Assembly: GCA_963786155.1 (NCBI GenBank)
Contig: CAWAXW010000006.1
Coordinates: 434,001 to 498,000, forward strand
Length of the DNA stretch: 64,000 nucleotides
Origin: CAWAXW01 sp963786155
GTDB lineage: Bacteria > Actinomycetota > CADDZG01 > WHSQ01
Reading direction: 5' to 3'
Numbering within the stretch: the stretch's first letter is position 1; every line of letters begins with the position of its first letter. A program made the translations under genes and the position numbers. The notes under the pieces were generated by a model. That model saw nothing but the letters and a program-made list of their open reading frames with translations. It had not been told where the DNA came from and did not search any database. Below are positions 34,398 to 42,943 of the stretch, piece by piece.

Positions 34398-34753
34398 GGG
34401 GCTGAACTGGTATCGACCTCGATCGCACCTTGATAGGAGAAGCGAGCCGAGGATTTGTCGGGTTACCTCGCTAATCATCTCGACAACTACTAACTGCCGC
34501 TGCGTAAAGCACGGTCGCCATCCCTATAGATGGCCGTCGGCCCGAGATTCGCCTGTGATCTCGGTGTTCGGCGTCGCTTAGCAGGCTCACCGTCCCAAGT
34601 CTGCTCGAGGCGCGGGACGGGAAACTCAGCTCGAGCTAGACGCCACCCGTCGCCGTCCGCGGGCCGGGCGGCGTCGAACCCCAACCGCGGACTACGCTCG
34701 TAGAAGCCCTATCGAGGGGTCGAGGGACCCGGGTTCGATTCCCGGCAGCTCCA
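34398..34753 (+). ncRNA. ssrA: Transfer-messenger RNA
   Basis: tmRNA, which rescues stalled ribosomes with SmpB. The 5' GGGGCTG (34398-34404) pairs with CAGCTCC (34746-34752) to make the seven-base acceptor stem; A34753 is the discriminator and CCA is not encoded. GAACTGGTATCGACC and GGGTTCGATTCCCGG (T-arm) match the mycobacterial tmRNA ends. A likely resume codon is GCT at 34470, giving ANHLDNY then TAA at 34491. No frame reads a usual ALAA ending, but the triplets ACT GCC GCT GCG TAA follow one frame away, so a missing base near 34491 would give a tag ending in TAAA. Confidence 0.92.
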
Positions 34754-34762
34754 CTCTGCTTT

Positions 34763-36337
34763 TCAGTTGCCGGGGTAGAGGACCCGGTCGGCGAACTTGT
34801 TGACTCCGGCGGCGGCCGTTAGGCGCACGACATAGAAGCCGCTGTTGCCGTCGGTGTACCAGATGTCGCCCGTCGCCTGGTCGTAGGCCGGGGCCGACAT
34901 CGCGAATGCTCCCGCTTTGGTCGGGAGGTAGCTCGTAGTCCCGGGGAGCAGCGGCTTGTTGTAGTACGCGATCTCAACCGGCTTCTCCGGGTTGCGGATG
35001 TCGAATACGCGCAACCCCGACATGATGAAGCTGCAGGCGACGATCTGAGGGTCGACTCGGCTGGGCAGCGAGCAGTAGTGCCCCTGGTAGCCCTGGAATG
35101 GCTGATCGTCGCCAGGGTCGGCGGTCTGGTCTCCCTTGTTGACGGCCAGTCGCATGTTCGAAACGACGAAGGGGTCCTTCTCGTTCTGGATGTCGATGAT
35201 GCGAGCCGCGCCGATCCGGGCGCCCGAGCCGAACTCGTCGGTCTCCAGTAGGTACTTGTGCCCGTCGACCGTGAACGGCGTCGCGTTCTGCGGGGTGCTG
35301 AGCTGCGGCCATGTGAGCCGGCTCACTAGTTTCACCGTCGGATTGACTACGCGCTTCTGTATTTCGCTGACGTCGAGGATCGTCAAACCCGTGAAGTTCT
35401 CTTCGCTCTCCTGGAAGGCGCTCTCCGCGATGTAGAGGCGGTTTCCGTCGTTGCTGACCGACACGCCGTGTGGCTGATAGTCCGGCGTAGACCACAAGAT
35501 CGTGGGCGCCTTGGGGTTGGTCAGGTCGACGGCGGTGAGCGTGTGCCCGTAGAGGGAAGCGACGTAGTAGGTCAGGCCGTCGGGCGAGAAGCCTCCTTCG
35601 TGTCCGAGGATCCCGATCGGAAGGGACGACTCCAGCACCGGATGCCGGCAGTCCTCGGTCAGGCTGAAGACATCGACGAACCCCGGATGCCAGGTCGGGT
35701 AACCCATGTTCGCGACGAGTAGGCCGCGCTTGGTGTTGAGCCGAACCGATTCGTGGGGCGACTGCATCGCCGGCGTGCGAAGTGTGTCGGTGTGAACGGG
35801 GTTAGCGGGATCGCTCATGTCCATCACATAAAGGCCGGGCCCTTCGGCCCCTTGATCCGGTCCGTTGTGAGGCCACAGCAAGGTGGAGTCCCAGTAAGCA
35901 CATTCGTTCCCGGCTTTGTCGACGTAACGCTCGACGCGATAGCCGCCGGACTTACCGAAGTGAGAGACCAGGCGCGCGTTGCAGAAATAGCCTTTCGCCG
36001 CACGGCCGCTCTCGTAGTCGGTTGCGGGGACCTTTCCTTGGATCTTCTCGGGCCGCGACCCCTTGTCGCAATCGATCCCGGGCGTGGGACCGTCGTACGG
36101 CTTGGTCGGCCCGAAGTACTTGGCGGTCGCCGCGTTCCTCTTGCTCGCCGGACCGCCGATCAGGGGGCCGTGGTCGTGCAAGAGGCTGCCGGCGAGCGCC
36201 GGGCCGTGGGCGTGCGCGGGTACCGACCGATCGGGCGCCGCACTTCTGGCGAGCCCGCCGCCGACCGCACCGACTGCGATAGCGGTCAACGCGGCAGTCA
36301 CGACGAGCCGCCAGTCGTTAGTAGGGCCGGGCATCAA
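34763..36337 (-). CDS. Secreted LVIVD-repeat beta-propeller protein
   Basis: A 524-residue exported protein. After a signal or anchor segment (10-30, ending AARSA) comes a His-rich linker. Then LVIVD-type propeller repeats recur: GLYVMDMSDPANPVHTDTL, LTILDVSEIQKRVVNP, GLRVFDIRNPEKPVEIAYY. Such proteins are surface or secreted binding proteins without a known reaction. HDHGP and HAHGP motifs near the N-terminus could bind metal. Start ATG 36337. The stop lies 10 bases from the tmRNA 3' end on the opposite strand. Confidence 0.75.
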   Translation of the reverse strand: MMPGPTNDWRLVVTAALTAIAVGAVGGGLARSAAPDRSVPAHAHGPALAGSLLHDHGPLIGGPASKRNAATAKYFGPTKPYDGPTPGIDCDKGSRPEKIQGKVPATDYESGRAAKGYFCNARLVSHFGKSGGYRVERYVDKAGNECAYWDSTLLWPHNGPDQGAEGPGLYVMDMSDPANPVHTDTLRTPAMQSPHESVRLNTKRGLLVANMGYPTWHPGFVDVFSLTEDCRHPVLESSLPIGILGHEGGFSPDGLTYYVASLYGHTLTAVDLTNPKAPTILWSTPDYQPHGVSVSNDGNRLYIAESAFQESEENFTGLTILDVSEIQKRVVNPTVKLVSRLTWPQLSTPQNATPFTVDGHKYLLETDEFGSGARIGAARIIDIQNEKDPFVVSNMRLAVNKGDQTADPGDDQPFQGYQGHYCSLPSRVDPQIVACSFIMSGLRVFDIRNPEKPVEIAYYNKPLLPGTTSYLPTKAGAFAMSAPAYDQATGDIWYTDGNSGFYVVRLTAAAGVNKFADRVLYPGN

Positions 36338-36586
36338 GCGCCTCCAGGATCAGGTAGCAGATACCCCGAGTACTTTGACGTCTCCGCCTCGTATCCCTAC
36401 CTCGGCGCCCTGCCGCCACTCGATTCCTGGGCCTGGGGGCCCCCATTCAAGCCTTGCCGCGGCTTCCGGATGGAAGTTTTGCCCTGAATTTGGCCCTTTT
36501 GGAAGGATTAGTTGCTTTGGTCACGAAATGGGCCAAGCGGGGCAAGGAAAATGCCCCAGACCGGCACACCTAGTAAGGAGTCGCGG

Positions 36587-37912
36587 ATGAGGAGACGTAG
36601 TTTGCGCGTCTTGCTTCTGCTCGGCCTCGTGGCGAGCACGCTTTATTCGGCCTCACCAGCGGAGGCCAATCACAACACCGGGAGGTTCACCTGCCGGGCC
36701 TCGGCCATCAGGGGCGAGTTCATGGGCTTCGCGGTAGAGCCCTTCGTTGCCAACCCCCAGAAAGACCCCTGCACCAATTCGATGTCGGCCCTGGGATTCC
36801 AGCAATCGTTCGATGTCGGCGATACGACCGTCGCCGTGAACGTATCGGTCGCCCCTGTGTCGACGACTACGATGCCGGGCGAGTTCGCTCACGCCGACGC
36901 AAGGCTCGCGTTGGTGACGATCGAGGGCGGGGGACATGAGATATCGGCCGAACTGATTCAAGCCGAGGCCGATGCCAGATGCCCCGGCCCGAGCCTTACG
37001 GGTTCGTCCCACCTCGCTGCCCTGACCATAGATGGCGAGACCCAGGAATTGGTCTCCGAGCCCATGACCTTCGAGCTAGGGGGACTAGGCACCCTGTACC
37101 TCAACCGCCAGGAGATCGTCGAGTTCGAGGACGGCCGGGACCTCGTCCAGCAAGCGATCTTCCTCGACGGAACCAACGGACCCGACCTCGTCCTGAGCGA
37201 GGCGATCGCCGGCTATCGCGGCAACCCGTGCGATCAGCCCTACTTCCTTGTGATGGACGACGAGAGCATCGACGCCGGCGTAGAGCCGAACAACTTCTCG
37301 GCGGAGGACGTCAACGACAACAACTCTGCCTTGGGACAGCGCACGGAGCTTCCGTACTTCGACGCCCGCCCGAACCTGCCGCTCACGCTCTACTCCGGCC
37401 AGGTGGGCGATGAAGGGTGGTTCGGTCCAAAGCACATCCCCGATTCGTGGGACGCGGCAGGACCTGGGGACGACGGGCTCAGGAACTACATGGGCCACCC
37501 CAGCCAGCCTTATCCCCACGGCGTCGGCCCCGGTCTGGGGACGGGCAGCAACCCCGAGGCCCTGCTGGACAAGATCCCGCTCGTCAATCCGCTGCGCGTG
37601 GACGCTCTAAAGCTCCTTGAAGGCCACAGAGTGTGCGCGGTCGTCTACGACAGCGACGTGAGCATGAACTATGGGCCTATAAACGGCAGCCTCAAGGGCG
37701 AGAACCTCGGCGTCGTTGCCTTCGAAGTGATCTCGGTGACCGAGCGCACGAATGGCTCCTCCGGTTCGCTTCCGGTGGTGCAGATCATGATCCTCGATGC
37801 CGACGGAGACGTTTCCGGAGGGCAGGGAGTCTGTGAGGAGGATCTCGCTCTCTTCACCGAGGCGCCCGAGCCGAACTCATCTTCGGAGCCCTACGACACC
37901 GTTCCCGACTAG
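36587..37912 (+). CDS. Secreted protein, choice-of-anchor-P-like
   Basis: A 441-residue exported protein. It has a signal peptide (1-26, SPAEA) and a beta-rich first domain with ASAIRGEFMGF and conserved cysteines, like choice-of-anchor-P modules of actinobacteria (weak match). The second half contains HIPDSWDAAGPGDDG and YDSDVSMNYGPINGSLKG. No catalytic residues are apparent. The start is ATG 36587 with AAGGAG at 36575-36580. The 250-base region upstream holds no gene that I can see. A strong hairpin lies 18 bases after the stop. Confidence 0.6.
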   Translation: MRRRSLRVLLLLGLVASTLYSASPAEANHNTGRFTCRASAIRGEFMGFAVEPFVANPQKDPCTNSMSALGFQQSFDVGDTTVAVNVSVAPVSTTTMPGEFAHADARLALVTIEGGGHEISAELIQAEADARCPGPSLTGSSHLAALTIDGETQELVSEPMTFELGGLGTLYLNRQEIVEFEDGRDLVQQAIFLDGTNGPDLVLSEAIAGYRGNPCDQPYFLVMDDESIDAGVEPNNFSAEDVNDNNSALGQRTELPYFDARPNLPLTLYSGQVGDEGWFGPKHIPDSWDAAGPGDDGLRNYMGHPSQPYPHGVGPGLGTGSNPEALLDKIPLVNPLRVDALKLLEGHRVCAVVYDSDVSMNYGPINGSLKGENLGVVAFEVISVTERTNGSSGSLPVVQIMILDADGDVSGGQGVCEEDLALFTEAPEPNSSSEPYDTVPD

Positions 37913-37930
37913 GAGCGGCACAGCTTCATC

Positions 37931-37970
37931 CCGCGGATGCCCTCCGGCGTTTCCAAGAGGGCATCCGCGG
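37931..37970 (+). terminator. 14-bp perfect stem-loop
   Basis: CCGCGGATGCCCTC (37931-37944) pairs exactly with 37957-37970 around a 12-base loop. There is no T-run, but the position directly after a stop and the very stable stem suggest transcript ending or 3'-end protection. Confidence 0.5.
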
Positions 37971-38055
37971 ATGAGGTGCGCCCCGGCGTTATAGCTTGGG
38001 CGGCATGGAAGCTCAGGCTTGTGCCGCGATCGGCCTTCGAGCAAGCTGAGTTTCC

Positions 38056-38433
38056 GTGGCGATTCTTTTTAGGAGGCGGCGCCGGAAGATTGCCGAGGAA
38101 GTGCTCGCGCGGCTCGATGCCAACCAGGTGTTGGCATTCGACGAAGGCGCCAATTGCTTCGGCGTGGAATCGAAGGGCAAGGGGCAGGTCCGGGGCAACG
38201 GCTGCCTCGCACTCTCCCCGAAGGGCCTCCTATTCATCATGTGGGTGCCACGAAAGGAGCTTCACGTCCCCCTCGATCGCATCACCTCGGTCGAGCGGGT
38301 GAAGTCTCACCTCGGCAAGTCCATCTTCCGGGAGCTCCTGAAGGTCAATTTCGTGAACGCTGAAGGGCAGCAGGACTCGGCCGCCTGGTACGTGCGTGAC
38401 CTCTCCGCATGGGAGACCGCCCTTAGGACATAG
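38056..38433 (+). CDS. Small cytoplasmic protein, possibly PH-like
   Basis: A 125-residue protein starting at GTG 38056. A basic start (FRRRRRKIAEEVLARLD) is followed by a beta-sandwich-like pattern, GCLALSPKGLLFIMWVPRKELHVPLDRITSVER, resembling bacterial PH/GRAM-like domains, and ends AWYVRDLSAWETAL. There is no signal peptide. The fold is a guess from the pattern of strands and the final helix; function unknown. Confidence 0.6.
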   Translation: MAILFRRRRRKIAEEVLARLDANQVLAFDEGANCFGVESKGKGQVRGNGCLALSPKGLLFIMWVPRKELHVPLDRITSVERVKSHLGKSIFRELLKVNFVNAEGQQDSAAWYVRDLSAWETALRT

Positions 38434-38481
38434 TCCGCGCGGGCTATTCATCTCCGGCCCCCACTTCGCCAAGATTGCTCT

Positions 38482-39819
38482 ATGGATTGGGCGACTAGCA
38501 GACGCTGGGTGCTCGTACTAGCGACCCTTGTTCTCGCGGCCGTCCTCGCACCATCCCCTCCGGGCAACGCCACATTCCCAGGTAGCAATGGATTGCTCGC
38601 ATTCGACAGCGATCGGACGGGCAACTTCGAAATCTACTTGGTCGGTCTTGACGGCGCCGGGCTCACCAACGTCACCAACAGCCCCGGCGACGACACGAAC
38701 CCGATCTGGGACCCCCTCGGCGAGCGCATCGTGTTCCTGAGCACGCGCGACGGCAACGAAGAGATCTACGCAATGAATGCAGACGGGTCTGGGCTCGCAA
38801 GGTTGACGAACGATCCTAAGAGGGACGTCACCCCGACCTTCTGTGACTCCAACACCGTCCTCTTCTCGAGCGACAGGGATGGGGACTTCGAGGTATTCGC
38901 GATCGCTCCGGACGGGACCGGACTGCGGCAGATAACGAGTCACTCGGCGGAGGACTTGTTCCCGACCTGCCGCCCCGATGGTCAGAAGATCGCCTTCCTC
39001 ACCACACGTGACGGCAATCCAGAGATATACGAGATGGACCCCGACGGGACGGACGCGGTCAACCTGACCCAGAACAAGGCCCACGACCAGACCCCGGATT
39101 ACTCCTCGGATGGAAGCAAGCTCTACTTCTCGAGCGATCGGGACGGGAACTTCGAGATCTATATGATGGACCTGGTTGCTTCCTCACGCGGTCGCACGAC
39201 GAGGAGCATCCTGCCTCCCGATTCGACGCAGGTCACCCAATCCCAGCTTCCCGTCGTGAACTTCGATTCCAACGCTCTGCCCGACAATCCCTTCACATTC
39301 CTGTACACGCGGAGCGACGGCCAACAGAAGGATGTGTACACGTCGGCATTGGAGCCCGTCCATACGAGTACGGCAGAAGCCCTCTCCAACGAATCGGGAG
39401 GCGCCGTCCAACCTCGCCTCCCGGACGTCAAGGTAGAGAAGAAGGGGCCGAGCGGGGTCAAGGCCGGCAAGACCGCCATCTACGAGGTCACGGTGACGAA
39501 CATCGGGGTCGGCAGGGCTGAGGGAGTCACGCTGTCTGACAGCATCGTGGAGGGTACCCAGCGTGTGAGCTCCATCAGTGGAGGAGGCGACGGCATCGAC
39601 TGCCAGCCCATCGAGGGCGGTATCCAATGTCCGCTGGGCGACCTCGAACCGGGCGAGTCCGTGACCATCAGGATCGAAGTAAGTATCCGCGCCAAGGCAA
39701 GAGCGGGCGAGATCGTCAACCAGGCCCTCGCGTTCACCGACACGCATGAGGCCGACGGCACGAACAACGGCGATACGGCCGCAACCCAGGTTAAGAAGAA
39801 GAAGAAACGAGGGCGCTGA
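38482..39819 (+). CDS. Secreted TolB-like beta-propeller with DUF11 tail
   Basis: A 445-residue exported protein. A signal peptide (1-30) is followed by six PD40/WD40-like blades (FSSDRDGDFEVFAIAPDGTG, STRDGNEEIYAMNADGSG; about 35-240). A DUF11 domain comes next (VEKKGPSGVKAGKTAIYEV to NQALAFTDT, about 320-430), then a KKKKKRGR tail. The propeller is related to the one at 23.9 kb, whose tail is calcium repeats instead; DUF11 also occurs in the 15.4 kb protein. The basic tail without a membrane helix is odd for an exported protein. The stop touches the small zinc-finger gene on the other strand. Confidence 0.8.
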   Translation: MDWATSRRWVLVLATLVLAAVLAPSPPGNATFPGSNGLLAFDSDRTGNFEIYLVGLDGAGLTNVTNSPGDDTNPIWDPLGERIVFLSTRDGNEEIYAMNADGSGLARLTNDPKRDVTPTFCDSNTVLFSSDRDGDFEVFAIAPDGTGLRQITSHSAEDLFPTCRPDGQKIAFLTTRDGNPEIYEMDPDGTDAVNLTQNKAHDQTPDYSSDGSKLYFSSDRDGNFEIYMMDLVASSRGRTTRSILPPDSTQVTQSQLPVVNFDSNALPDNPFTFLYTRSDGQQKDVYTSALEPVHTSTAEALSNESGGAVQPRLPDVKVEKKGPSGVKAGKTAIYEVTVTNIGVGRAEGVTLSDSIVEGTQRVSSISGGGDGIDCQPIEGGIQCPLGDLEPGESVTIRIEVSIRAKARAGEIVNQALAFTDTHEADGTNNGDTAATQVKKKKKRGR

Positions 39820-39936
39820 TCAGGCGTCTTCATCCTCGGGCTCGCGCTCTGGGTGGTCGAGCGAGATGTGGGAGCGCAGCTCCACCTCGTTGATGAATCT
39901 CAGGGGGCAGTAGGGGCACTGCCTGATGTCGTCCAT
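39820..39936 (-). CDS. 38-residue C2H2 zinc-finger protein
   Basis: A tiny gene: ATG 39936 to TGA 39820. It encodes MDDIRQCPYCPLRF, then a helix ending LRSHISLDHPE and an acidic tail. The spacing C-x2-C-x12-H-x4-H is that of a classical C2H2 finger, rare in bacteria. It does not overlap the upstream gene; the two stop codons abut. The Shine-Dalgarno is weak. The finger pattern within a frame having its own start and stop makes it credible; a DNA-, RNA- or protein-binding role cannot be told. Confidence 0.6.
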   Translation of the reverse strand: MDDIRQCPYCPLRFINEVELRSHISLDHPEREPEDEDA

Positions 39937-40014
39937 CCGACAAGCCTAGATGGGAACCTGAGCCTGGATCGTCTCGTCTAAACCGAAACAGCTCGAGACA
40001 GCGAGGTGATCCTG

Positions 40015-41046
40015 ATGCGCAGAACGTTCACGATCCTCACGTCCATGATTGTCGTCATGTTGACGGCCGCTCCCGCACTTGCGTGTGGAGGGCTGATCGG
40101 GCCCAACGGCGGGGTCAACCTGTTGCGCACCAGCACGCTGGCCGCCTATCACGACGGCGTCGAGCACTACATCACTTCCTTTGAGTTCGCCGGCGGGGGG
40201 GCCGAGTTCGGCTCGATCATCCCGTTGCCCGCCATGCCCACCGATGTGATCAAGGGCGGGGACTGGACGCTGCAGCGCCTCCGTGACGAGACCCAGCCCG
40301 TTCTTGAAGAGTTCGTCCTCGCCGACACCGACGCAGGGGTCGCCCGCTCCGCCGCGAAGGTAGTGATGGAGCGGCGCATCGATTCTCTCGACGTCACGAT
40401 CCTCGAGGGCGGAGGGGACTCGGTGGGGCAGTGGGCGATCGAGAACGGCTTCAACCTGTCGCCCGACACGCCAGAGGTGCTCGACTTCTACGCCCGTCGC
40501 AGCCCTTACTTCCTTGCTGCTCGCTTCGACCCCCAGGCCGCGCGCGACCAGGGCTTCACCGTCGGTGACGGGACGCCGGTTCACGTCGTGATGCCGACAC
40601 CGCGTCCGTGGGTACCTTTGCGGATCCTCGGCTTGGGCAAGCAAGCGGGCGAGTTGGTCCAGGCCGACGTGTACCTTCTGACCGACCGCCGCCCGGCGCT
40701 GCTACCGCAGGCCGGCGACGGGATGTTCCTCGACTACGACCAGGCCGCATCCGATCTGCTGCTCGCCGACCTTCGCTCGGACCGGGGGATGAAGTGGCTG
40801 CCAGACTCCGGGATGTGGCTCAGCTATCTCCGCATCGACGCGGAGGCGGGCAAGCTCGATCACGATCTCGCCATCGACGCCAGCGGGTTCGGCATGCCCT
40901 CCCCGGTCGACGCCGGCTTCGAGTTGCCCACCGTCACTCTGCCCGACACATCATCGGCCAGCACGGTGTGGGCGTGGGCCCTCGCGGCGATCGTCGCCGG
41001 CGGAGCGATCTACCTCATCGACCGCCGCGCGACCACCTGGCGCTGA
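40015..41046 (+). CDS. DUF2330-family exported membrane protein
   Basis: A 343-residue protein (start ATG 40015, GAGGTG seven bases upstream; a GTG at 40006 is also possible). The signal peptide ends APALACGG, directly followed by the Cys-Gly-Gly that opens DUF2330 proteins. The ectodomain has FEFAGGGAEFGSIIPLP and ends in a C-terminal membrane helix (VWAWALAAIVAGGAIYLI) and RRATTWR. LPDTS before the helix resembles a degenerate sorting signal. The family's function is unknown. Confidence 0.8.
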   Translation: MRRTFTILTSMIVVMLTAAPALACGGLIGPNGGVNLLRTSTLAAYHDGVEHYITSFEFAGGGAEFGSIIPLPAMPTDVIKGGDWTLQRLRDETQPVLEEFVLADTDAGVARSAAKVVMERRIDSLDVTILEGGGDSVGQWAIENGFNLSPDTPEVLDFYARRSPYFLAARFDPQAARDQGFTVGDGTPVHVVMPTPRPWVPLRILGLGKQAGELVQADVYLLTDRRPALLPQAGDGMFLDYDQAASDLLLADLRSDRGMKWLPDSGMWLSYLRIDAEAGKLDHDLAIDASGFGMPSPVDAGFELPTVTLPDTSSASTVWAWALAAIVAGGAIYLIDRRATTWR

Positions 41047-41097
41047 CGCTCGTGACCTAGGCTCCTCCCGGCAACGAGTCGGGAGGAGGTGAGTTCG

Positions 41098-42135
41098 ATG
41101 GGCGACGAGGTGCGCCTCACGGCCTATTCGCACGGCGCGGGCTGAGCGTGCAAGCTCGGTATCGACGAGCTGGCGCAGGTCTTGCGCCACGTGACAACAA
41201 CATCGAACGACGCCTCGGTCCTGGTGGGGCTGGACGAGCCCGACGACGCGGCGGTGTATCGGGTCGCGCCCGACACGGCGATCGTGCAAACGGTCGACTT
41301 CTTCACGCCGATCGTCGACGACCCGTACGACTGGGGGCGCATCGCGGCCGCGAATGCCCTGTCGGATGTCTACGCCATGGGCGGACGCCCTGTGACTGCC
41401 CTGAGCCTCATCGGATGGCCGCGCTCTCTCGGCTTCGACCTGCTCGGCCGTGTCGTCGACGGGGCGGTCGCGGTGTGCACAGAAGCGGGCGTTGCCATCG
41501 TCGGGGGGCATTCGGTCGACGATCCCGAGCCGAAGTTCGGTCTCGCAGTCACCGGCACCGTTCATCCGAACGAGATTGTGCGCAAGACCGGAGCGTACGT
41601 GGGTTGCGTGTTCGTGCTCACGAAGCCTCTCGGCATGGGAGTGATATCTACAGGGATCAAACAAGGAGTGACCACGCCCGAAACGACACGTCGAGCGATC
41701 GAGGTGATGTCGGCGTTGAACCGTGATGCGAGCGAAGCGATGCTCGCGATCGAGGTTGCTGCGGCCACCGACGTGACGGGCTTCGGTCTGGTCGGCCACC
41801 TTTCACAGATGCTTACCGGGGAGATCGGGGCTCAACTCAGTTTCGGAGACATCCCGATCATCCCGGAAGCGCTCGAGCTGGCCCGGCAAGGGATCGTCCC
41901 GGCGGGGAGCAAACGAAATGATGCCGCGACGAAAGGCAAGGTGCGATATGAGGGCCTCGACGAGGCGCAACGAACCGTCTTGTTCGATGCCCAGACGTCG
42001 GGCGGGCTACTGATCGCGGTCGACGCGCGGCGCTCACCCCATCTTCTCGACATGCTGGCAGAACGCGGTGTGACCGAGGCCGCAGTGATCGGACACGTGG
42101 TCCCAGGCGAAGGCGGCATCGATGTCGGTCCTTGA
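41098..42135 (+). CDS. selD: Selenophosphate synthase containing selenocysteine
   Basis: SelD makes selenophosphate from selenide and ATP, the Se donor for selenocysteine synthesis. An in-frame TGA at 41143-41145 (codon 16) lies exactly at the catalytic position: YSHGAG-U-ACKLG, equivalent to YSHGAGCGCK of E. coli, with the essential Lys at 19. The frame then runs on (DDAAVYRVAPDTAIVQTVDFF) to 42135, 345 residues in all. A near-ideal GGAGGAGGTG precedes the ATG. A hairpin follows the TGA. Reading TGA as stop would leave 15 codons and an ORF without its active site. The end overlaps mec by 14 bases. Other Sec genes (selA, selB, selC) are not in the window. Confidence 0.95.
41143..41171 (+). 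promoter_or_regulatory. Sec codon UGA with candidate bacterial SECIS hairpin
   Basis: Eight bases after the TGA, AGCTCG (41153-41158) pairs with CGAGCT (41166-41171) around a seven-base loop GTATCGA. The loop G is about 14 bases from the UGA, near the range described for bacterial SECIS elements, which bind SelB. Confidence 0.65.
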
Positions 42136-42559
42136 TGCGTCGGCCGTGCGGATCTCGCAGGCCCTCGTCGACGAGATGATCGAGCACTGCCTTACGGGCC
42201 GTCCGAACGAAGCTTGCGGGTTGCTCGGAAGTCGGGATGACGACATCGTCAAGGTCTTCAAGATGACCAATGCCGACGCGAGCCCGGTGCGATATTCGCT
42301 CGATCCGAAGGAACAGTTCGCCGTCTACCGGACGCTCGAGGAAAAGGGATGGGAGCTGGGGGGAGTGTTCCATTCGCACACGCGCACCGAGGCCTACCCG
42401 TCTCCGACCGACGTGAGAGAGGCCCACGAGGACGTGCCTTACGTGATCGTTTCCCTGGCGTCCGAGCCGGCCACCGTGCGTGCCTTCCGCATCGTCAAGG
42501 AGGGCTGGATGGACCCCGACGGCGAGATCGTGGAGGTCCCGGTCGTAGTCACCGGTTGA
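42122..42559 (+). CDS. mec: JAMM/M67 metallopeptidase, Mec type
   Basis: A 145-residue zinc peptidase of the JAMM (Mov34/MPN) fold. The metal motif is HSHTRTEAYPSPTD (H-x-H-x7-S-x2-D). The upstream Glu is in RPNEACGLL. In M. tuberculosis Mec releases cysteine from the CysO-cysteine adduct, and the order mec-cysO-cysM is the same here. The ATG at 42122 lies inside the selD 3' end (14-base overlap), so the two are translationally linked. In this organism it may also need to trim the CysO precursor, which has a tail beyond its di-glycine. Confidence 0.92.
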   Translation: MSVLDASAVRISQALVDEMIEHCLTGRPNEACGLLGSRDDDIVKVFKMTNADASPVRYSLDPKEQFAVYRTLEEKGWELGGVFHSHTRTEAYPSPTDVREAHEDVPYVIVSLASEPATVRAFRIVKEGWMDPDGEIVEVPVVVTG

Positions 42560-42595
42560 CTACGATGTAAGCGTCATCAGCCAAAGGGAGGCGCA

Positions 42596-42943
42596 GTGGC
42601 CGTAGCCGTAAGGATCCCGACGGTATTCAGGAAGTTCACCGGCGGAGAGTCCACGGTCGAAGTCGAGGCAGGAACAATCGCCGGCGTGATCGGCCAGTTA
42701 GAGGCGCGCTTCCCCGAGCTCGCGGGGCAGATCCGCACCGACGACGGCGAGCTGCACAGGTTCATCAACGTCTACGTCAACGACGAAGACGTCCGCTACC
42801 TCGAGAAGCTGGAGACGAAAGCAGCGGAGGGAGACACGGTGTCGCTGCTGCCATCGGTCGCAGGCGGGGCGCGGGGCGGGCTCGGCCGGCCCGCAGAACA
42901 AATTGGGGGTGGGACCGACCGGCCTCCAGAACCGAGCCGTTGA
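42596..42943 (+). CDS. cysO: Sulfur-carrier protein CysO (ThiS/MoaD fold) with C-terminal extension
   Basis: A ubiquitin-like sulfur carrier. The first 91 residues match CysO (VRIPTVFRKFTGGES, FINVYVNDEDVRYL, TVSLLPSVAGG). The Gly-Gly is normally the terminus and carries the thiocarboxylate. Here 24 more residues follow (ARGGLGRPAEQIGGGTDRPP and four more) before the TGA. The stop overlaps the cysM TTG start (TTGA), so the extension is not easily explained by an indel. Maturation by a peptidase, perhaps the adjacent JAMM enzyme, would be required. Start GTG 42596 with AGGGAGG. Confidence 0.88.
   Translation: MAVAVRIPTVFRKFTGGESTVEVEAGTIAGVIGQLEARFPELAGQIRTDDGELHRFINVYVNDEDVRYLEKLETKAAEGDTVSLLPSVAGGARGGLGRPAEQIGGGTDRPPEPSR

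Noticed and set aside
34486..34684. Short minus frame within the tmRNA
   Set aside because: Lies inside ssrA, no domain and no ribosome site.
41143..41145. UGA treated as a true stop or nonsense mutation in selD
   Set aside because: It is at the catalytic Sec position and both sides are highly conserved SelD.
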